DNA of 64,000 nucleotides from assembly GCA_046160865.1 (NCBI GenBank), contig JBJXHG010000039.1, positions 1 to 64,000 on the forward strand, read 5' to 3'. Below, piece after piece: positions 28,201-36,389 of the stretch (position 1 is its first letter; each line of letters opens with the position of its first letter). The notes beneath the pieces are model-generated. The model had not been told where the DNA came from. It was given only the letters and a program-made list of their open reading frames with translations, and made no database searches. The DNA is from JBJXHG01 sp046160865. GTDB lineage: Bacteria > Planctomycetota > UBA1135 > GCA-002686595. The translations under genes and the position numbers were made by a program.

Positions 28201-28302
28201 CGTTTCGTGGTCGTGTTCGATACGCGGCTCACGACGTGCGGGGCTCCGGCGTCGCAGGTGCGCGGCATCACGAACCTGCAGATTCGGGTCAAGCCGGATT
28301 GA
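25237..28302 (+). CDS. Large Gly-rich surface lipoprotein with Big_5-like domains
   Basis: The 1021-residue product starts with a lipoprotein signal (MSMKVIGPSIAAATLTLAAL, then FSACSG with the lipidated Cys). Two Ig-like domains of the bacterial Big_5 type follow (DIVLIFSEPVDEDSVTG; DITFEFDDVMNPATL). The centre and second half contain many Gly-rich stretches (GGPGAGDGGAGA, GGAGGGGGGASLFG) interleaved with beta-helix-like segments (ITNGTFEFASIVIETGGTLV). It is probably an outer-surface structural or adhesion protein. The frame is open further upstream, but the signal peptide fixes the start. A second ATG lies two codons later. The amidohydrolase gene follows at once. Confidence 0.75.
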   Translation: MSMKVIGPSIAAATLTLAALFSACSGSSSSDGSGGAGSGGVMFIQTCSLGGSSDPDGTEVSCSIIETSVNGDIVLIFSEPVDEDSVTGDTFEVVNSTSGSSPPGTRFVDASNPRRVVFRPDISYVSGIAQYGFTNNTLYRVTVPGQAQGDSGPFITSTSGRPNRSRMRCTIRASLGVQDAVPGDPSVEVLVSIADTSTPDETDSIPGQSADGAVDVYRNTDITFEFDDVMNPATLIDSDSTGSSVSVMFDVDGNLATITDQVEIGGTFRLDQPDLLLLKTKMTFTTATGIPSAGDPVFNPNPRLVVITLPATITDLDGNSLEGDGVVVFTPEVVVFPEIVLPDVDGESFTDQDNMDPVRSGGEWSGGRLTRGHGGGSGRLGDLHIGTAETVTLNTNSQDFPLAGRPADLLLDVPSGSPQEITITNGTFEFASIVIETGGTLVLEGTQPARLLSRGRVEIQAFGIVDLSGGSPNLQFSNRATSNFPGIGGPGAGDGGAGADRPDNTGNPTILALSTPGIVNPGASVDGDAGGPVGRNPALANSGGRGGVRYPTKFPTSTASIDPDPTPNPNDRKISFTLVDGLRCETYQVASPGGGGSYGQDGRPGGPSTPIFLDVNDQSNLGPFAPAGASSAVGIEAPDPESAHNVRKLRAELGHLRGGAGGGGGGASLFGTTSELSELPCANPGFVFTSYLDHSAASGGGGGGALQLLAGATMTISGTILAAGGDGGSANTEENPDDLVFPLRATRSAPGGAGSGGAVRLQAANLLIDTTPSDPGRVDVRGGLGGTNNLFATGGRGGPGLVRLEEKAPVDITRASEATKVLPFTTADVESKQVLSVGDWAVSRFRPESFNGSVSCWMRPEGNFLRLNFLDDDVPNDVYGWNMDVLYDTGVEVLTLRYRGEDANSPFPTPLEQVPGLANGLNDPTALDCLGDYFTVRFQGATASTDISADPCHVDIQGSGAQILAGSLTPWVSHPNELNAFDPRPDMIRFVVVFDTRLTTCGAPASQVRGITNLQIRVKPD

Positions 28303-28316
28303 CGATCGGTTCGAGC

Positions 28317-29546
28317 GTGACGGGCGTCCGCGCCCGTTGGATCGCGCTCGATGCTCGAACGTGGATCGAGAACGGCGCGATCGTCGTACGCGGCGGTCGC
28401 GTCGCTTCGTTTCACCGGAACGCGGCCGAGCTCGCGCACGTTGCCATCGCGCGCACGATCGACTTCGGCGACGCACTCGTAGCGCCGGGCTTCGTCGACG
28501 CGCACGCGCACCTCGAGCTCTCAGGGCTCGCGCTCGCAACGCCCGCATCGTTCGCCGACTGGATCCGAGCGTTGATCGCCGCGCGCGGAGCGCGTGCGCC
28601 GGATGAACTCGGGCGCGATGCACGCGCCGGCGCCGACCGGCTGCTCGCGACGGGCACGACGGTCGTCGGCGACATCGACGCGACCGGCGCGGGCGCGACT
28701 TCGCTCGCGCGGCATCCGCTGCGTCGGCGTGTCTACCGCGAGGTGCTCGACGGGGGAGACGTGGCGCGTACCGCCGCCGTGCTCGAGTCGTTGGAGCGCG
28801 CGCGCACGTGCCGCGCACGCGACTACTCCGGGATCGCGCCACACGCGCCGTACACGCTCAGCCCCGCGCTGTTCGACGCGCTGGGGCGTCTCGCGCGCGC
28901 ACGCCACGCGTGGACGTCGATCCACTGGGCGGAGACGCGCGAGGAGACGGCGTGGCTCGCACGCGGCGAAGGACCGCTCGCGGCGCTGCTCCGCGAGTCT
29001 CCGCGCGCGAGCGGGCTCGCGCTCATCGAACGTGCAGGGCTGCTCGGTTCGCGCACGCTGCTCGTGCACGGCAACGAGCCCGAACCCGGAGATCTCGCAC
29101 GCGTCGCACGGTGTCGCGCGTCGCTCGCACATTGTCCCGGTACGCACGCGTTCTTCGCGCGCGCGCCGTTCGACTTCGACGCCGCGCGCGGCGCTGGCGT
29201 GCGCCTCGTGCTCGGCACGGACGGGCGCTCGAGCAATGCGGATCTCGACATGCGGCGCGAGATGGCGCTCGTCCGGCGCGCGGCGCCCGAGCTCGATCCG
29301 GCCGACGTGCTCGCGATGGCGACGTCCGAGTCCGCGGCCGCGCTCGGTTTCGAGGGCCGCGCGGGTGTTCTGCACGCGGGTGCGTGGGCCGATTTCACGG
29401 TCCACTCCGCCGCTGGCGTCGTTACGTCGGACGCCTGGTTGGAGGCGCTCACGCTCGCCGAAACCGCCGTTTCGGAGGTCTGGATCGCCGGCGCACCGGT
29501 TCACCGCGCGTCGGGCGAACCGTCGCGTGCTGGGCCGCCCGCGTAG
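28317..29546 (+). CDS. Amidohydrolase (chlorohydrolase/aminofutalosine deaminase-like)
   Basis: The ~409-residue metal-dependent hydrolase has GFVDAHAHLELSG (HxH metal site), IHWAETREET, LVHGNEP and LGTDGRSSNADLDMRREM (metal-binding Asp). This is the subtype III amidohydrolase pattern of cytosine/adenosine-type deaminases. The GTSN-like loop resembles aminodeoxyfutalosine deaminases of the menaquinone pathway, but the substrate cannot be fixed here. The start is GTG 28317, or TTG 28299 overlapping the upstream stop. It is the first of three genes that run to 31399. Confidence 0.75.
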   Translation: MTGVRARWIALDARTWIENGAIVVRGGRVASFHRNAAELAHVAIARTIDFGDALVAPGFVDAHAHLELSGLALATPASFADWIRALIAARGARAPDELGRDARAGADRLLATGTTVVGDIDATGAGATSLARHPLRRRVYREVLDGGDVARTAAVLESLERARTCRARDYSGIAPHAPYTLSPALFDALGRLARARHAWTSIHWAETREETAWLARGEGPLAALLRESPRASGLALIERAGLLGSRTLLVHGNEPEPGDLARVARCRASLAHCPGTHAFFARAPFDFDAARGAGVRLVLGTDGRSSNADLDMRREMALVRRAAPELDPADVLAMATSESAAALGFEGRAGVLHAGAWADFTVHSAAGVVTSDAWLEALTLAETAVSEVWIAGAPVHRASGEPSRAGPPA

Positions 29547-29618
29547 GCTGTGCTAGAAAGCCGATCGCCGTCGCCCCGAACCGCCGCCGCCGGCGCATTC
29601 CGAAACGAGCCCTGCTTG

Positions 29619-30641
29619 ATGCAATCCGCCGATCGACTCCTCGACCCGAGCCAGCTGCGCGCGCTGGAGCTCTTGCGCCAAGGCCGGCGCTTCCTGCTCA
29701 CCGGGCACGTGCGTCCGGACGGCGATTGCATCGGAGCGCAGGCCGCGCTGTCGCGCGTGCTCCAGGCGCAGGGCAAGGAAGTGACGATCCTGAATCCCGA
29801 TCCGCCGGAGGCGCGTTTCGACTACCTCGCGCGGGACTGCGCGTACCGCACGTACAAAGGCGGCGCGCTGCCGCAGCACGACGTCGCGGTCCTGCTCGAC
29901 TTCTCCGAGCTGTCGCGCACCGGGCCGCTCGAGAAGCCGCTCGCCGCCGCGCCGAGCAAGAAGGTCGTCATCGATCACCACATCCATCACGGCGCGGCGT
30001 GGTGGGACGAAGCGTTCGTCGACTCGACCGCGTCGGCGACCGGCCTGATCGTGCAGCGCATCGCGCACGCGCTCGACGTCGCGCTCGACGTCGTCGCGGC
30101 GCGCGGCGTGTTCACGTCGCTCGTGACCGACACCGGCTGGTTCAAGTACAGCAACACCGATGCGGAGACGCTCGCCGCCGCAGGCGAGATGATCCGCCTC
30201 GGCGTGCAGCCGACCGAGATCTTCGGCGCGCTGTACCAGCGTCGCGGCCGCGAGCATCCGCTCGCGATCGGCCGACTCTTGAGCCGCGTGGAATACCTTG
30301 CGGACGATCGCGTCGCCCTCGTGGTGCAGACGCGCGCGGAGACGATGGACGCGGACAAAGTCGACACGGACGAGATGCTCGACATCCTGCGCTCCGTGAA
30401 GTCGATCGAGGTCGTGCTCTATCTGCGCGAGCTGCCGGACGGCTCGACCAAGCTCTCCGCGCGCAGCAAGAGTGACTACGACGTCAATCGCCTCGCGCGG
30501 CAGTTCGGCGGCGGCGGCCACAAGAAGGCCTCCGGCGCGACGCTCAGCGGCGATCTTTCGAACATACGCGCGCGGGTGGTGGCCGCGGCGCTCGCCGGCT
30601 TCGCTACGGAGGAAGTTCCCGCGTCGGCGCGGGAGCGATGA
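29619..30641 (+). CDS. nrnA: DHH/DHHA1 phosphoesterase (NrnA-type nanoRNase/pAp phosphatase)
   Basis: The 340-residue product shows the DHH motifs HVRPDGDCIG, LLDFSE, VIDHHIHHG and TDTGWFKYSN. The DHHA1 substrate-binding motif GGGGHKKASG lies near residue 305. It degrades 2-5 nt RNA oligomers and 3',5'-bisphosphonucleotides in the cytosol. I chose ATG 29619 because recognisable sequence starts there; 23 extra codons upstream look random. Its stop overlaps the start of the phosphoesterase gene by 4 bp. Confidence 0.88.
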   Translation: MQSADRLLDPSQLRALELLRQGRRFLLTGHVRPDGDCIGAQAALSRVLQAQGKEVTILNPDPPEARFDYLARDCAYRTYKGGALPQHDVAVLLDFSELSRTGPLEKPLAAAPSKKVVIDHHIHHGAAWWDEAFVDSTASATGLIVQRIAHALDVALDVVAARGVFTSLVTDTGWFKYSNTDAETLAAAGEMIRLGVQPTEIFGALYQRRGREHPLAIGRLLSRVEYLADDRVALVVQTRAETMDADKVDTDEMLDILRSVKSIEVVLYLRELPDGSTKLSARSKSDYDVNRLARQFGGGGHKKASGATLSGDLSNIRARVVAAALAGFATEEVPASARER

Positions 30642-31399
30642 AGGTCGCGATCATCTCCGACCTCCACAGCAATCGCGAGGCGCTGGAGGCGGTCTTCGCG
30701 CACATCCGCGCCTCCGGTATCACGACGCTGTATTGCCTGGGCGACGTCGTCGGCTACGGGCCCGAGCCCGAGTTCTGCGTCGATCTCGTGCGCGGACATG
30801 CGTCGCTGTGTCTGCTCGGCAACCACGACGAGGCGCTGTTCCGCGACGCGAGCGACTTCAACCCGCACGCGCGCGGCGCGATCGAGTTCACGCGCGCGAA
30901 GATGGAGCCGAAGTGGTTCAGTTCGAGCGAGAAGAAGTCGCGCTGGAGCTGGCTCAAGGGCCTGCCGCTCACGCACCAGGAAGGGCGCTTCCTGTTCGTG
31001 CACGGTAGCCCTCGCGATCCGGTGCGCGAGTACGTGCTCTCGACCGACGGCTTCCTCAATCCCGAGAAGCTGCGCGCGATCTTCGCTTCGTTCACCGGCG
31101 TCGCGGTCGGTGGTCACACGCACCATCCGGGGCTGCACACCGACGACCTGCGCTTCCAGGGCATGGAAGGCCGCGAGACCTTGACGCTTCCGATCCCCGA
31201 AGGCCGCAAGTACTTCGTCAACGTCGGTTCGACCGGCCAGCCGCGCGATGGGGATCTGCGCGCGTGCTACGCGGTGATCGAGGACGAGCAGGTCACCTGG
31301 CACCGCGTGCCGTACGACTACCGCACGACGATGCAGAAGATCTTGGACACGGGTGTCCTGTCCGAGGTGCTGGCGCGGCGCCTCGCGCTCGGGAAGTGA
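30638..31399 (+). CDS. Calcineurin-like metallophosphoesterase
   Basis: The 253-residue product carries the five metallophosphoesterase blocks: SDLHSNREA, GDVVGYGP, GNHDEA, a central His (VHGSPRDP) and GGHTHHPG. Its size and motif spacing fit the YfcE/MJ0936-like group of cytosolic phosphodiesterases. The physiological substrate is unknown. It is translationally coupled to the NrnA gene (ATGA overlap). Confidence 0.88.
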   Translation: MKVAIISDLHSNREALEAVFAHIRASGITTLYCLGDVVGYGPEPEFCVDLVRGHASLCLLGNHDEALFRDASDFNPHARGAIEFTRAKMEPKWFSSSEKKSRWSWLKGLPLTHQEGRFLFVHGSPRDPVREYVLSTDGFLNPEKLRAIFASFTGVAVGGHTHHPGLHTDDLRFQGMEGRETLTLPIPEGRKYFVNVGSTGQPRDGDLRACYAVIEDEQVTWHRVPYDYRTTMQKILDTGVLSEVLARRLALGK

Positions 31400-31458
31400 G
31401 CGCGCCGCACTCGCGTATGGCATCGGCCGCGAGCGCTTGCCATGCTCGCGGTGCAGCG

Positions 31459-31959
31459 ATGAAGAAGCCGGTGCTCAAGCAGTTCGCGGATCTGTCGGCG
31501 AAGGATTTCGAGACGCACCCCGTCTGGGTCGCGTGCCACACCGTCGATCACGACGAAGCGTGGTTCGATCCGCACGACGAGGACACGTACCGTCCCTGGA
31601 CGGGCGCGCTGCCCGTCGACCCCGCCGACGGCATGTTCCTGGTGCGCGCCACGATGACGTGCGCGGACGGAGCGCTGCTCGGCGGCTTCGTGACGCCGGC
31701 GGATCTCGACTCGGGCGAGGACCTCGGCCTGATCCAGCCGCACGTGTTCATCGGCGACCGACCGTGCGGATTCTGGTGCGGCGTCGTCGAGGTGCCGCGC
31801 GAGCGCAAGGCGGCGTTCTACCGCGCGCTCGGCAAGGACGCGGGGAGCGTGTTCCCGTTGCGCTACGCCCCGGTCGCGGATCTGACGGGTGGCGTGGCGT
31901 CGGGTGTGCTGCAAGGCTTCTACACGCGCGTGATGCGCGAAATCCAGGTGTATCGGTAA
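31459..31959 (+). CDS. Conserved hypothetical protein
   Basis: The 166-residue soluble protein is rich in acidic and aromatic residues (WVACHTVDHDEAWFDPHDED; DRPCGFWCGVVEVP) and has no signal peptide or helix repeats. The composition and steady codon usage support a real gene, but I do not recognise the family. It follows the phosphoesterase gene by 59 bp and converges on the proline dehydrogenase gene. Confidence 0.7.
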   Translation: MKKPVLKQFADLSAKDFETHPVWVACHTVDHDEAWFDPHDEDTYRPWTGALPVDPADGMFLVRATMTCADGALLGGFVTPADLDSGEDLGLIQPHVFIGDRPCGFWCGVVEVPRERKAAFYRALGKDAGSVFPLRYAPVADLTGGVASGVLQGFYTRVMREIQVYR

Positions 31960-32033
31960 GCGTGCGCCGAGCGTACCCGCGTGCGGCGCCAAGACGCTCC
32001 GCGCGCGGGCGCTCCGCGCGAAGACGCGCTGCG

Positions 32034-32105
32034 CGCACGTGATGAAGGACACGCTTCTCTTCTGGCGCTAGCGCCAGAAGAGAAGCGTGTCCTTCATCAC
32101 GTGCG
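32034..32105. terminator. Perfect 72-bp palindrome centred on the proline dehydrogenase stop codon
   Basis: Bases 32034-32069 and 32070-32105 are exact inverted copies, 36 paired positions with no mismatch and no loop (centre GGCGCT/AGCGCC). The right half is coding: it holds the last 11-12 codons of the minus-strand proline dehydrogenase gene. The left half is its mirror image downstream of the stop. The stop codon (32068-32070) lies at the centre. In RNA it would form a very stable hairpin between two convergent genes. A terminator role is inferred; there is no T-tract. Confidence 0.8.
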
Positions 32106-32970
32106 TCAGGATCTGCGGATTCTTGCGCAAGCGCCGCGTGCTGTACGCGCGCCAATCCGGACCGTAGGGCACGTACACGCGGACCGTATGGCCGGCGTCG
32201 CGCCAGCGCTGCCAGAGCGGCTCGCGCACGCCGAGCAACACCTGGAACTCGTAGCTCTCGCGCGGCCGGCGGAACTCGCGCACGAGCGACAGGCAGCGCT
32301 CGCCGAGGCCTTCGTCGTGCGTGGCGAGCGAGAGCTTGGCGTCGCGCTCGAGCAGCAGCTTCGTGCACGCGACGTACGCGTCGCGGATCGCGTCGGGATC
32401 CGTGTGCGCGATCGCCGGCGGCTCGAGATAGATGCCCTTCACCACGCGCACGTCGAGCGGCCCGGGAGCGAGACGCGCGATGTCGCTCGGCGTGCGGAAC
32501 AGACGCGATTGCAGCACGATGCCGACGTTCGCGTACGACTTGCGCAGCCGCTCGAACACGCGCAGCGTGCCGTCGGTCGTCGGATGGTCCTCCATCTCGA
32601 TGCGCACGAAGAGTCCGAGCGGCGCGCAGTGCGCGGCGATGTCGGCGTACAGCTCGAAGCACAGCTCTTCGCGCATCGTGAGCCCGACGTGCGTCGGCTT
32701 GACCGACACATAAGCGGGCAGCTTGCGCTGCGCGACCGCGCTCGCCGCGGCCTTGTAGCTCTGCGCGACCTCGCGCGCGGCGGCCTCGTCCGCCACGTTC
32801 TCGCCGAGGATGTCCAGGATGCCGGGATGACCGCGGCCGGCGAGATCGGCGAGCTTCGTGAGCGCGTCTTCGAGCTCCTCGCCCGCGATGTAGCGGCGCG
32901 CGAGATGGCGCATCACGGGCCTTGGAAAGTACGGCAAGCTCGCGAGGACGACCTTGTTCAGCGCGGACAT
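32068..32970 (-). CDS. Proline dehydrogenase
   Basis: The 300-residue FAD-dependent TIM-barrel enzyme is of the usual length for monofunctional PRODH. Typical stretches are AYVSVKPTHVGL, RIEMEDHPTTDGTL, VKGIYLEP, ATHDEGL and YEFQVLLGV. The product oxidises L-proline to pyrroline-5-carboxylate and feeds electrons to the membrane quinone pool. The C-terminus (VMKDTLLFWR) contains the Arg-rich tail seen in the family, and its codons form half of a perfect palindrome with the sequence downstream. The gene stands alone. Confidence 0.9.
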   Translation of the reverse strand: MSALNKVVLASLPYFPRPVMRHLARRYIAGEELEDALTKLADLAGRGHPGILDILGENVADEAAAREVAQSYKAAASAVAQRKLPAYVSVKPTHVGLTMREELCFELYADIAAHCAPLGLFVRIEMEDHPTTDGTLRVFERLRKSYANVGIVLQSRLFRTPSDIARLAPGPLDVRVVKGIYLEPPAIAHTDPDAIRDAYVACTKLLLERDAKLSLATHDEGLGERCLSLVREFRRPRESYEFQVLLGVREPLWQRWRDAGHTVRVYVPYGPDWRAYSTRRLRKNPQILTHVMKDTLLFWR

Positions 32971-33234
32971 GAGCGGCGGAGTTTAGAGCCGGTTTCCCGA
33001 GCCGTCGATGCACCTGTTCGCCGCCATCTCGCGTCCACGGCGGTGCAGCTCCTCCGAGTCGCGCGTGCGAACACGCGTCGTCGTTGCTCCTCGTCAGCGC
33101 GGCCACGGAACGACCGAGCGCAGCGACGGCTCACGGAGCGCGCGCTCGAGTGCCCCTTCCCGATTCGCACGTGCGGTTCGCCGCACGCGGCCGTCCTTTC
33201 GCGCGCGCGCCGGCCGCTCTACGATCCGCGGCCC

Positions 33235-33564
33235 ATGACGGAATCGGCCGACGCTCCGCGGCTCGTCCTCACGACGGCGCCGGATCTCGATACCGCGCGC
33301 CGGCTCGCGCAGGAGCTCGTCGCGGAGCGGCTCGCCGCGTGCGCGAGCCTCGTGCCCGGTGTCGAGAGCGTGTACCGCTGGAACGGCGCCGTGGAATCCG
33401 CGCGCGAGATCCTGCTCGTCGTGAAGACCACGAGCGGCCGCATCGGCGATCTCGAGCGCTGGCTCGCGCGCGCGCACCCGTACGAGGTGCCCGAGCTCGT
33501 CGTCCTCGATCCCGCGCACGTGGGCGCGGCCTACGCGAGTTGGCTCGCCGCCGAGACGCGCTGA
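33235..33564 (+). CDS. cutA: CutA1 divalent-ion tolerance protein
   Basis: The 109-residue product matches CutA1, a trimeric ferredoxin-like protein linked to copper and other divalent-ion tolerance. Landmarks are TTAPDLDTARRLAQELVAER, AACASLVPGVESVYRWNG, LLVVKTTSGR and HPYEVPELVVL. ATG 33235 begins the family-like sequence. The start lies downstream of a 264-bp region in which I see no other gene. Confidence 0.92.
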   Translation: MTESADAPRLVLTTAPDLDTARRLAQELVAERLAACASLVPGVESVYRWNGAVESAREILLVVKTTSGRIGDLERWLARAHPYEVPELVVLDPAHVGAAYASWLAAETR

Positions 33565-33610
33565 AGCGGACCTCAAGCGCGCGGAAGTTCCTTCCGATAG
33601 CGCCGCCAGC

Positions 33611-34576
33611 ATGTCCGTCGCGCTCTTTCTCCCGCTCGCGTTGTTCGGCCTAGCCCGCAGTTCTCACCACGTCCTGCTGCGGCCGCGTCAACTCGCTTCC
33701 GCCCTCGTTGTTGGATCGGAATCGATCCTCGCCGACCCAACAGGTCGGCTCCGGTCGCTTCCGATGCAACGCCTTGCCCGAAGCGAGCCGTCACGCCCTC
33801 GCGACGGGAGTGGTGAGAAATCCAGGCCAGCGCCGCGCCACGCGGACGGGCTCGCGGCCCCCCCCGGCTTGCGCCTCGAGCATTTCGCGCTGGTGCGTAG
33901 CCGCGCCGGCGACGACCCGCTCGCGAGCGAGAGCAGCGTGACGCCGTTCGATCTCGCCGCCGCCGGCCCGTGTCTGGGCATCGTCGAGTGGCGCCACCGT
34001 GTGCTCGCGGACGGCATGCAGCTCGAGTGCGAGACCACGTTCTTCGATCCGGGCTTGACGACGGCGAGGCCGCGTGCGGAGCCGGCGGCTCGCGTGCTGC
34101 ACGTGGAACGCTTGACCGAGCTCGGTCCGCGCCTGATTTGGCGCGAGCTCACGGATGGGCCGGGACGCTGTCTGCGCGCCGAGTGGTCGCGCGACGGCAC
34201 GGGGCTCGTCACGCGCGATTTCGGGCTGCACGATTCGAGCGAAGAGGTGCTGTCGACCGCGAGCGGCGCGGTGATGCCGCTCTACTTGCTCGAGCTCGCG
34301 CGCACCGGCCGGGTGACCACTGGTGTGTTCTTGCGCTTCGATCCGCTGGTGGCCGCCCTCGATCCGATCGAGATCTGCACCCGCTACGAGAGCGCGGCGC
34401 TGCGTGTCGTCGAGCAGTGGCGTCCGGACGGCACGCTCGCCGGGCGCTTCGTGTTCCGCGGGATCGAGCTCACCGCGTTCCAATGCCAAGACGGGGACGT
34501 GTGGGCGCGGCGCATCACGGCGGGCGAGTACGAGCAGCGTGCCTGCCCGAGCGCGACCGTCGACCTCGAACGCTGA
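33611..34576 (+). CDS. Secreted protein of unknown function with an in-frame family B insertion
   Basis: The 321-residue ORF opens with a short hydrophobic leader (MSVALFLPLALFGLA). The next ~59 residues, from about Ala15 to Pro73, are encoded entirely by mobile element B3 (SHHVLLRPRQLAS ... RPRDGSGEKSRP). Conserved-looking sequence resumes at PRHADGLAAPPGLRLEHF and runs to the end with beta-rich character (VEWRHRVLADGMQLECETTF). Removing 177 bp restores MSVALFLPLALFGLA-PRHADGL without a frame change. The function is unknown; the body may be a lipid- or surface-related beta protein. Whether the modified leader still works is open, and the true start could differ. Confidence 0.6.
   Translation: MSVALFLPLALFGLARSSHHVLLRPRQLASALVVGSESILADPTGRLRSLPMQRLARSEPSRPRDGSGEKSRPAPRHADGLAAPPGLRLEHFALVRSRAGDDPLASESSVTPFDLAAAGPCLGIVEWRHRVLADGMQLECETTFFDPGLTTARPRAEPAARVLHVERLTELGPRLIWRELTDGPGRCLRAEWSRDGTGLVTRDFGLHDSSEEVLSTASGAVMPLYLLELARTGRVTTGVFLRFDPLVAALDPIEICTRYESAALRVVEQWRPDGTLAGRFVFRGIELTAFQCQDGDVWARRITAGEYEQRACPSATVDLER
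33653..33827 (+). mobile_element. Family B palindromic element, copy B3, in frame within a gene
   Basis: This full-length 175-bp copy is preceded by TA (33651-33652) and followed by CA (33828-33829). It has the same orientation as B1, with outer arms around TTCTCACCACGTCC and GTGGTGAGAAA and a centre TCGGAATCGATCC. Counting one duplicated dinucleotide it adds 177 bp, exactly 59 codons, to the gene at 33611, and all 59 codons are open. Confidence 0.8.
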
Positions 34577-34737
34577 GCCGTTCCGTTCGCAGCACCACCA
34601 ACGCCTCGCAGCCGTCCGTGGCCCGGCAAGGCGCTCTTACGCAAACGGAAACAACGGCGCGGTGCTTCGCGCACGCGCGGCGGTTACGCCGCTGGCCCGC
34701 CGCGCGCGCGCCCGGTACGCTCGTGAAACCGACCCGT

Positions 34738-36387
34738 ATGTTCCAGCTGCGACGAAAGCCCGCGCTGCTCGGCACGCTCGTGCTCCTCTGCGCCGCGAGC
34801 TGCCGTTCGAACGCACAGCACAAGGCTGACGCCGATCTGGAAGTCTACGAGCTCGTTGCCACGCGCCGTGCGAAGCTCGCCCTCGGCGAGCCCAGCTTCA
34901 CGATCGAGCCCGATCCCGACAGCCTGCGGCAGCGCCTCCTGCGCGGCGAAGTGCCCGACCCGGGTCCGCTGACGCTCGTGCAGTGCCTGCAGATCGCGTC
35001 CGAGAACAGTCGCGACTACCAAGCGCGCAAAGAGCGGCTCTACATCGTCGCGCTCGACCTCACGCTCGAGCGCTGGCGCTTCGCGCTGCATCCGGGCGCG
35101 GTCGCATCCGCGCGCGTGGACGGTCTCGGAGACGAGGCGCAAACCGCGAGCGCCGCCGGCAGCGCGAGCTTGTCGAAGCTGCTCGGCACCGGCACCGAGA
35201 TCGTCACCGGGATCGGGCTGTCGCTCGCGCGCGCGCTCACGTTCTCGGACGATGGCTGGCATCCGGTGGGCGACATCGGCTTCTCGATCACGCAGCCCTT
35301 GCTGCGCGGGTTCGGCTCGGAGATCGTCGAAGAGCCGCTCACGCAGGCCGAGCGTGACGTCGTCTACGAAGTGCGTTCGTTCGAGCGCTTCCGCCGCACG
35401 TTCGCGTTCGAGGTCGCGAGCCGCTACTGGCGGCTGCTCGAGACCGCGGACGAGGTGGAGAACCAGGAGAACAACGTCGCGAACCTCGAGAAGCTCTCCG
35501 CGCGGAACGAGGCGCTCGCCGAGTCGGGACGACTCTCCGACATCGAAGTCGGACAGGCGCAGCAGAACGAGCTGCGCTCGCGCAATCAATTGATCGAGGC
35601 GCGCGCGCGACTCGCGACGCAGCTCGACGACTTCAAGTTCTTCCTCGGGCTCCCGATCGAAGTCGAGCTCTCCGCCGATCCGGCCGAACTCGCCGCGATC
35701 GTCGCGGCCGCCGGCACGGAAGAACTCCCGCAGGAGCGTGACGCGATCGCGATCGCGCTGTCGGAGCGCCTCGACCATCGCAACGTGCTCGATCAGTTCG
35801 ACGACGTGCGCCGGAGTGTCGTGCTCGCGGAGGATCAGCTCGAAGGCATCTTGCAGGTCAACGTGCTGGCCGACGTGCAGAGCGAAGAAGGCAAGCCGCT
35901 GAAGTACGACTTCCGCGACACGACGTGGGCGGCGACGCTCGCGTGGCGGCTGCCGATCGACCTCTTGCCGGAGCGCAACGCGTACCGCCTCGCGCTCATC
36001 GGCGTACAAGTCGCGGCGCGCAACTGTCAGGCATCCGAGGACTCGATCCGCGCGGATCTACGCGACGAGCTGCGCACGACGCGTACGCGCGAGGAGAGCT
36101 GGCAGATCCAGTTGCGAGCGGTCGAGCTCGCGCAGCGCCGCATCGAGAGCACCGAGCTGAAGCAGGCCGCAGGGCGCGCCGACACCCGCGACGTGCTGGA
36201 CGCGCAGGAAGCGCTGCTCGCGGCCCGGAACGCGGCGACCTCGGCGCTGATCGACTACACTCTTGCGCGACTCGCGCTGTGGCGCGACATGGAGCTCCTA
36301 CGGATCGACGAGCAGGGCTTGCGCGTCGACAAGGAGCTCCTGCCCGGCGGAAGCGGCGCCGCCGGACCGCAACAGGTGGAAGGTTGA
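34738..36387 (+). CDS. TolC-like outer-membrane efflux lipoprotein
   Basis: The 549-residue product is an outer-membrane factor with a lipobox (LVLLCAASC) at the N-terminus. Two long helical hairpin regions are typical of OEP domains (VANLEKLSARNEALAESGRL; TRTREESWQIQLRAVELAQR). The beta-strand parts include GFSITQPLLRGFGSEI. It should form the exit duct for the MacA-MacB-like pump encoded directly downstream (gap of 2 bp). The ATG at 34738 gives a complete lipoprotein signal; the longer open frame upstream is not coding-like. Confidence 0.88.
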   Translation: MFQLRRKPALLGTLVLLCAASCRSNAQHKADADLEVYELVATRRAKLALGEPSFTIEPDPDSLRQRLLRGEVPDPGPLTLVQCLQIASENSRDYQARKERLYIVALDLTLERWRFALHPGAVASARVDGLGDEAQTASAAGSASLSKLLGTGTEIVTGIGLSLARALTFSDDGWHPVGDIGFSITQPLLRGFGSEIVEEPLTQAERDVVYEVRSFERFRRTFAFEVASRYWRLLETADEVENQENNVANLEKLSARNEALAESGRLSDIEVGQAQQNELRSRNQLIEARARLATQLDDFKFFLGLPIEVELSADPAELAAIVAAAGTEELPQERDAIAIALSERLDHRNVLDQFDDVRRSVVLAEDQLEGILQVNVLADVQSEEGKPLKYDFRDTTWAATLAWRLPIDLLPERNAYRLALIGVQVAARNCQASEDSIRADLRDELRTTRTREESWQIQLRAVELAQRRIESTELKQAAGRADTRDVLDAQEALLAARNAATSALIDYTLARLALWRDMELLRIDEQGLRVDKELLPGGSGAAGPQQVEG

Positions 36388-36389
36388 AC

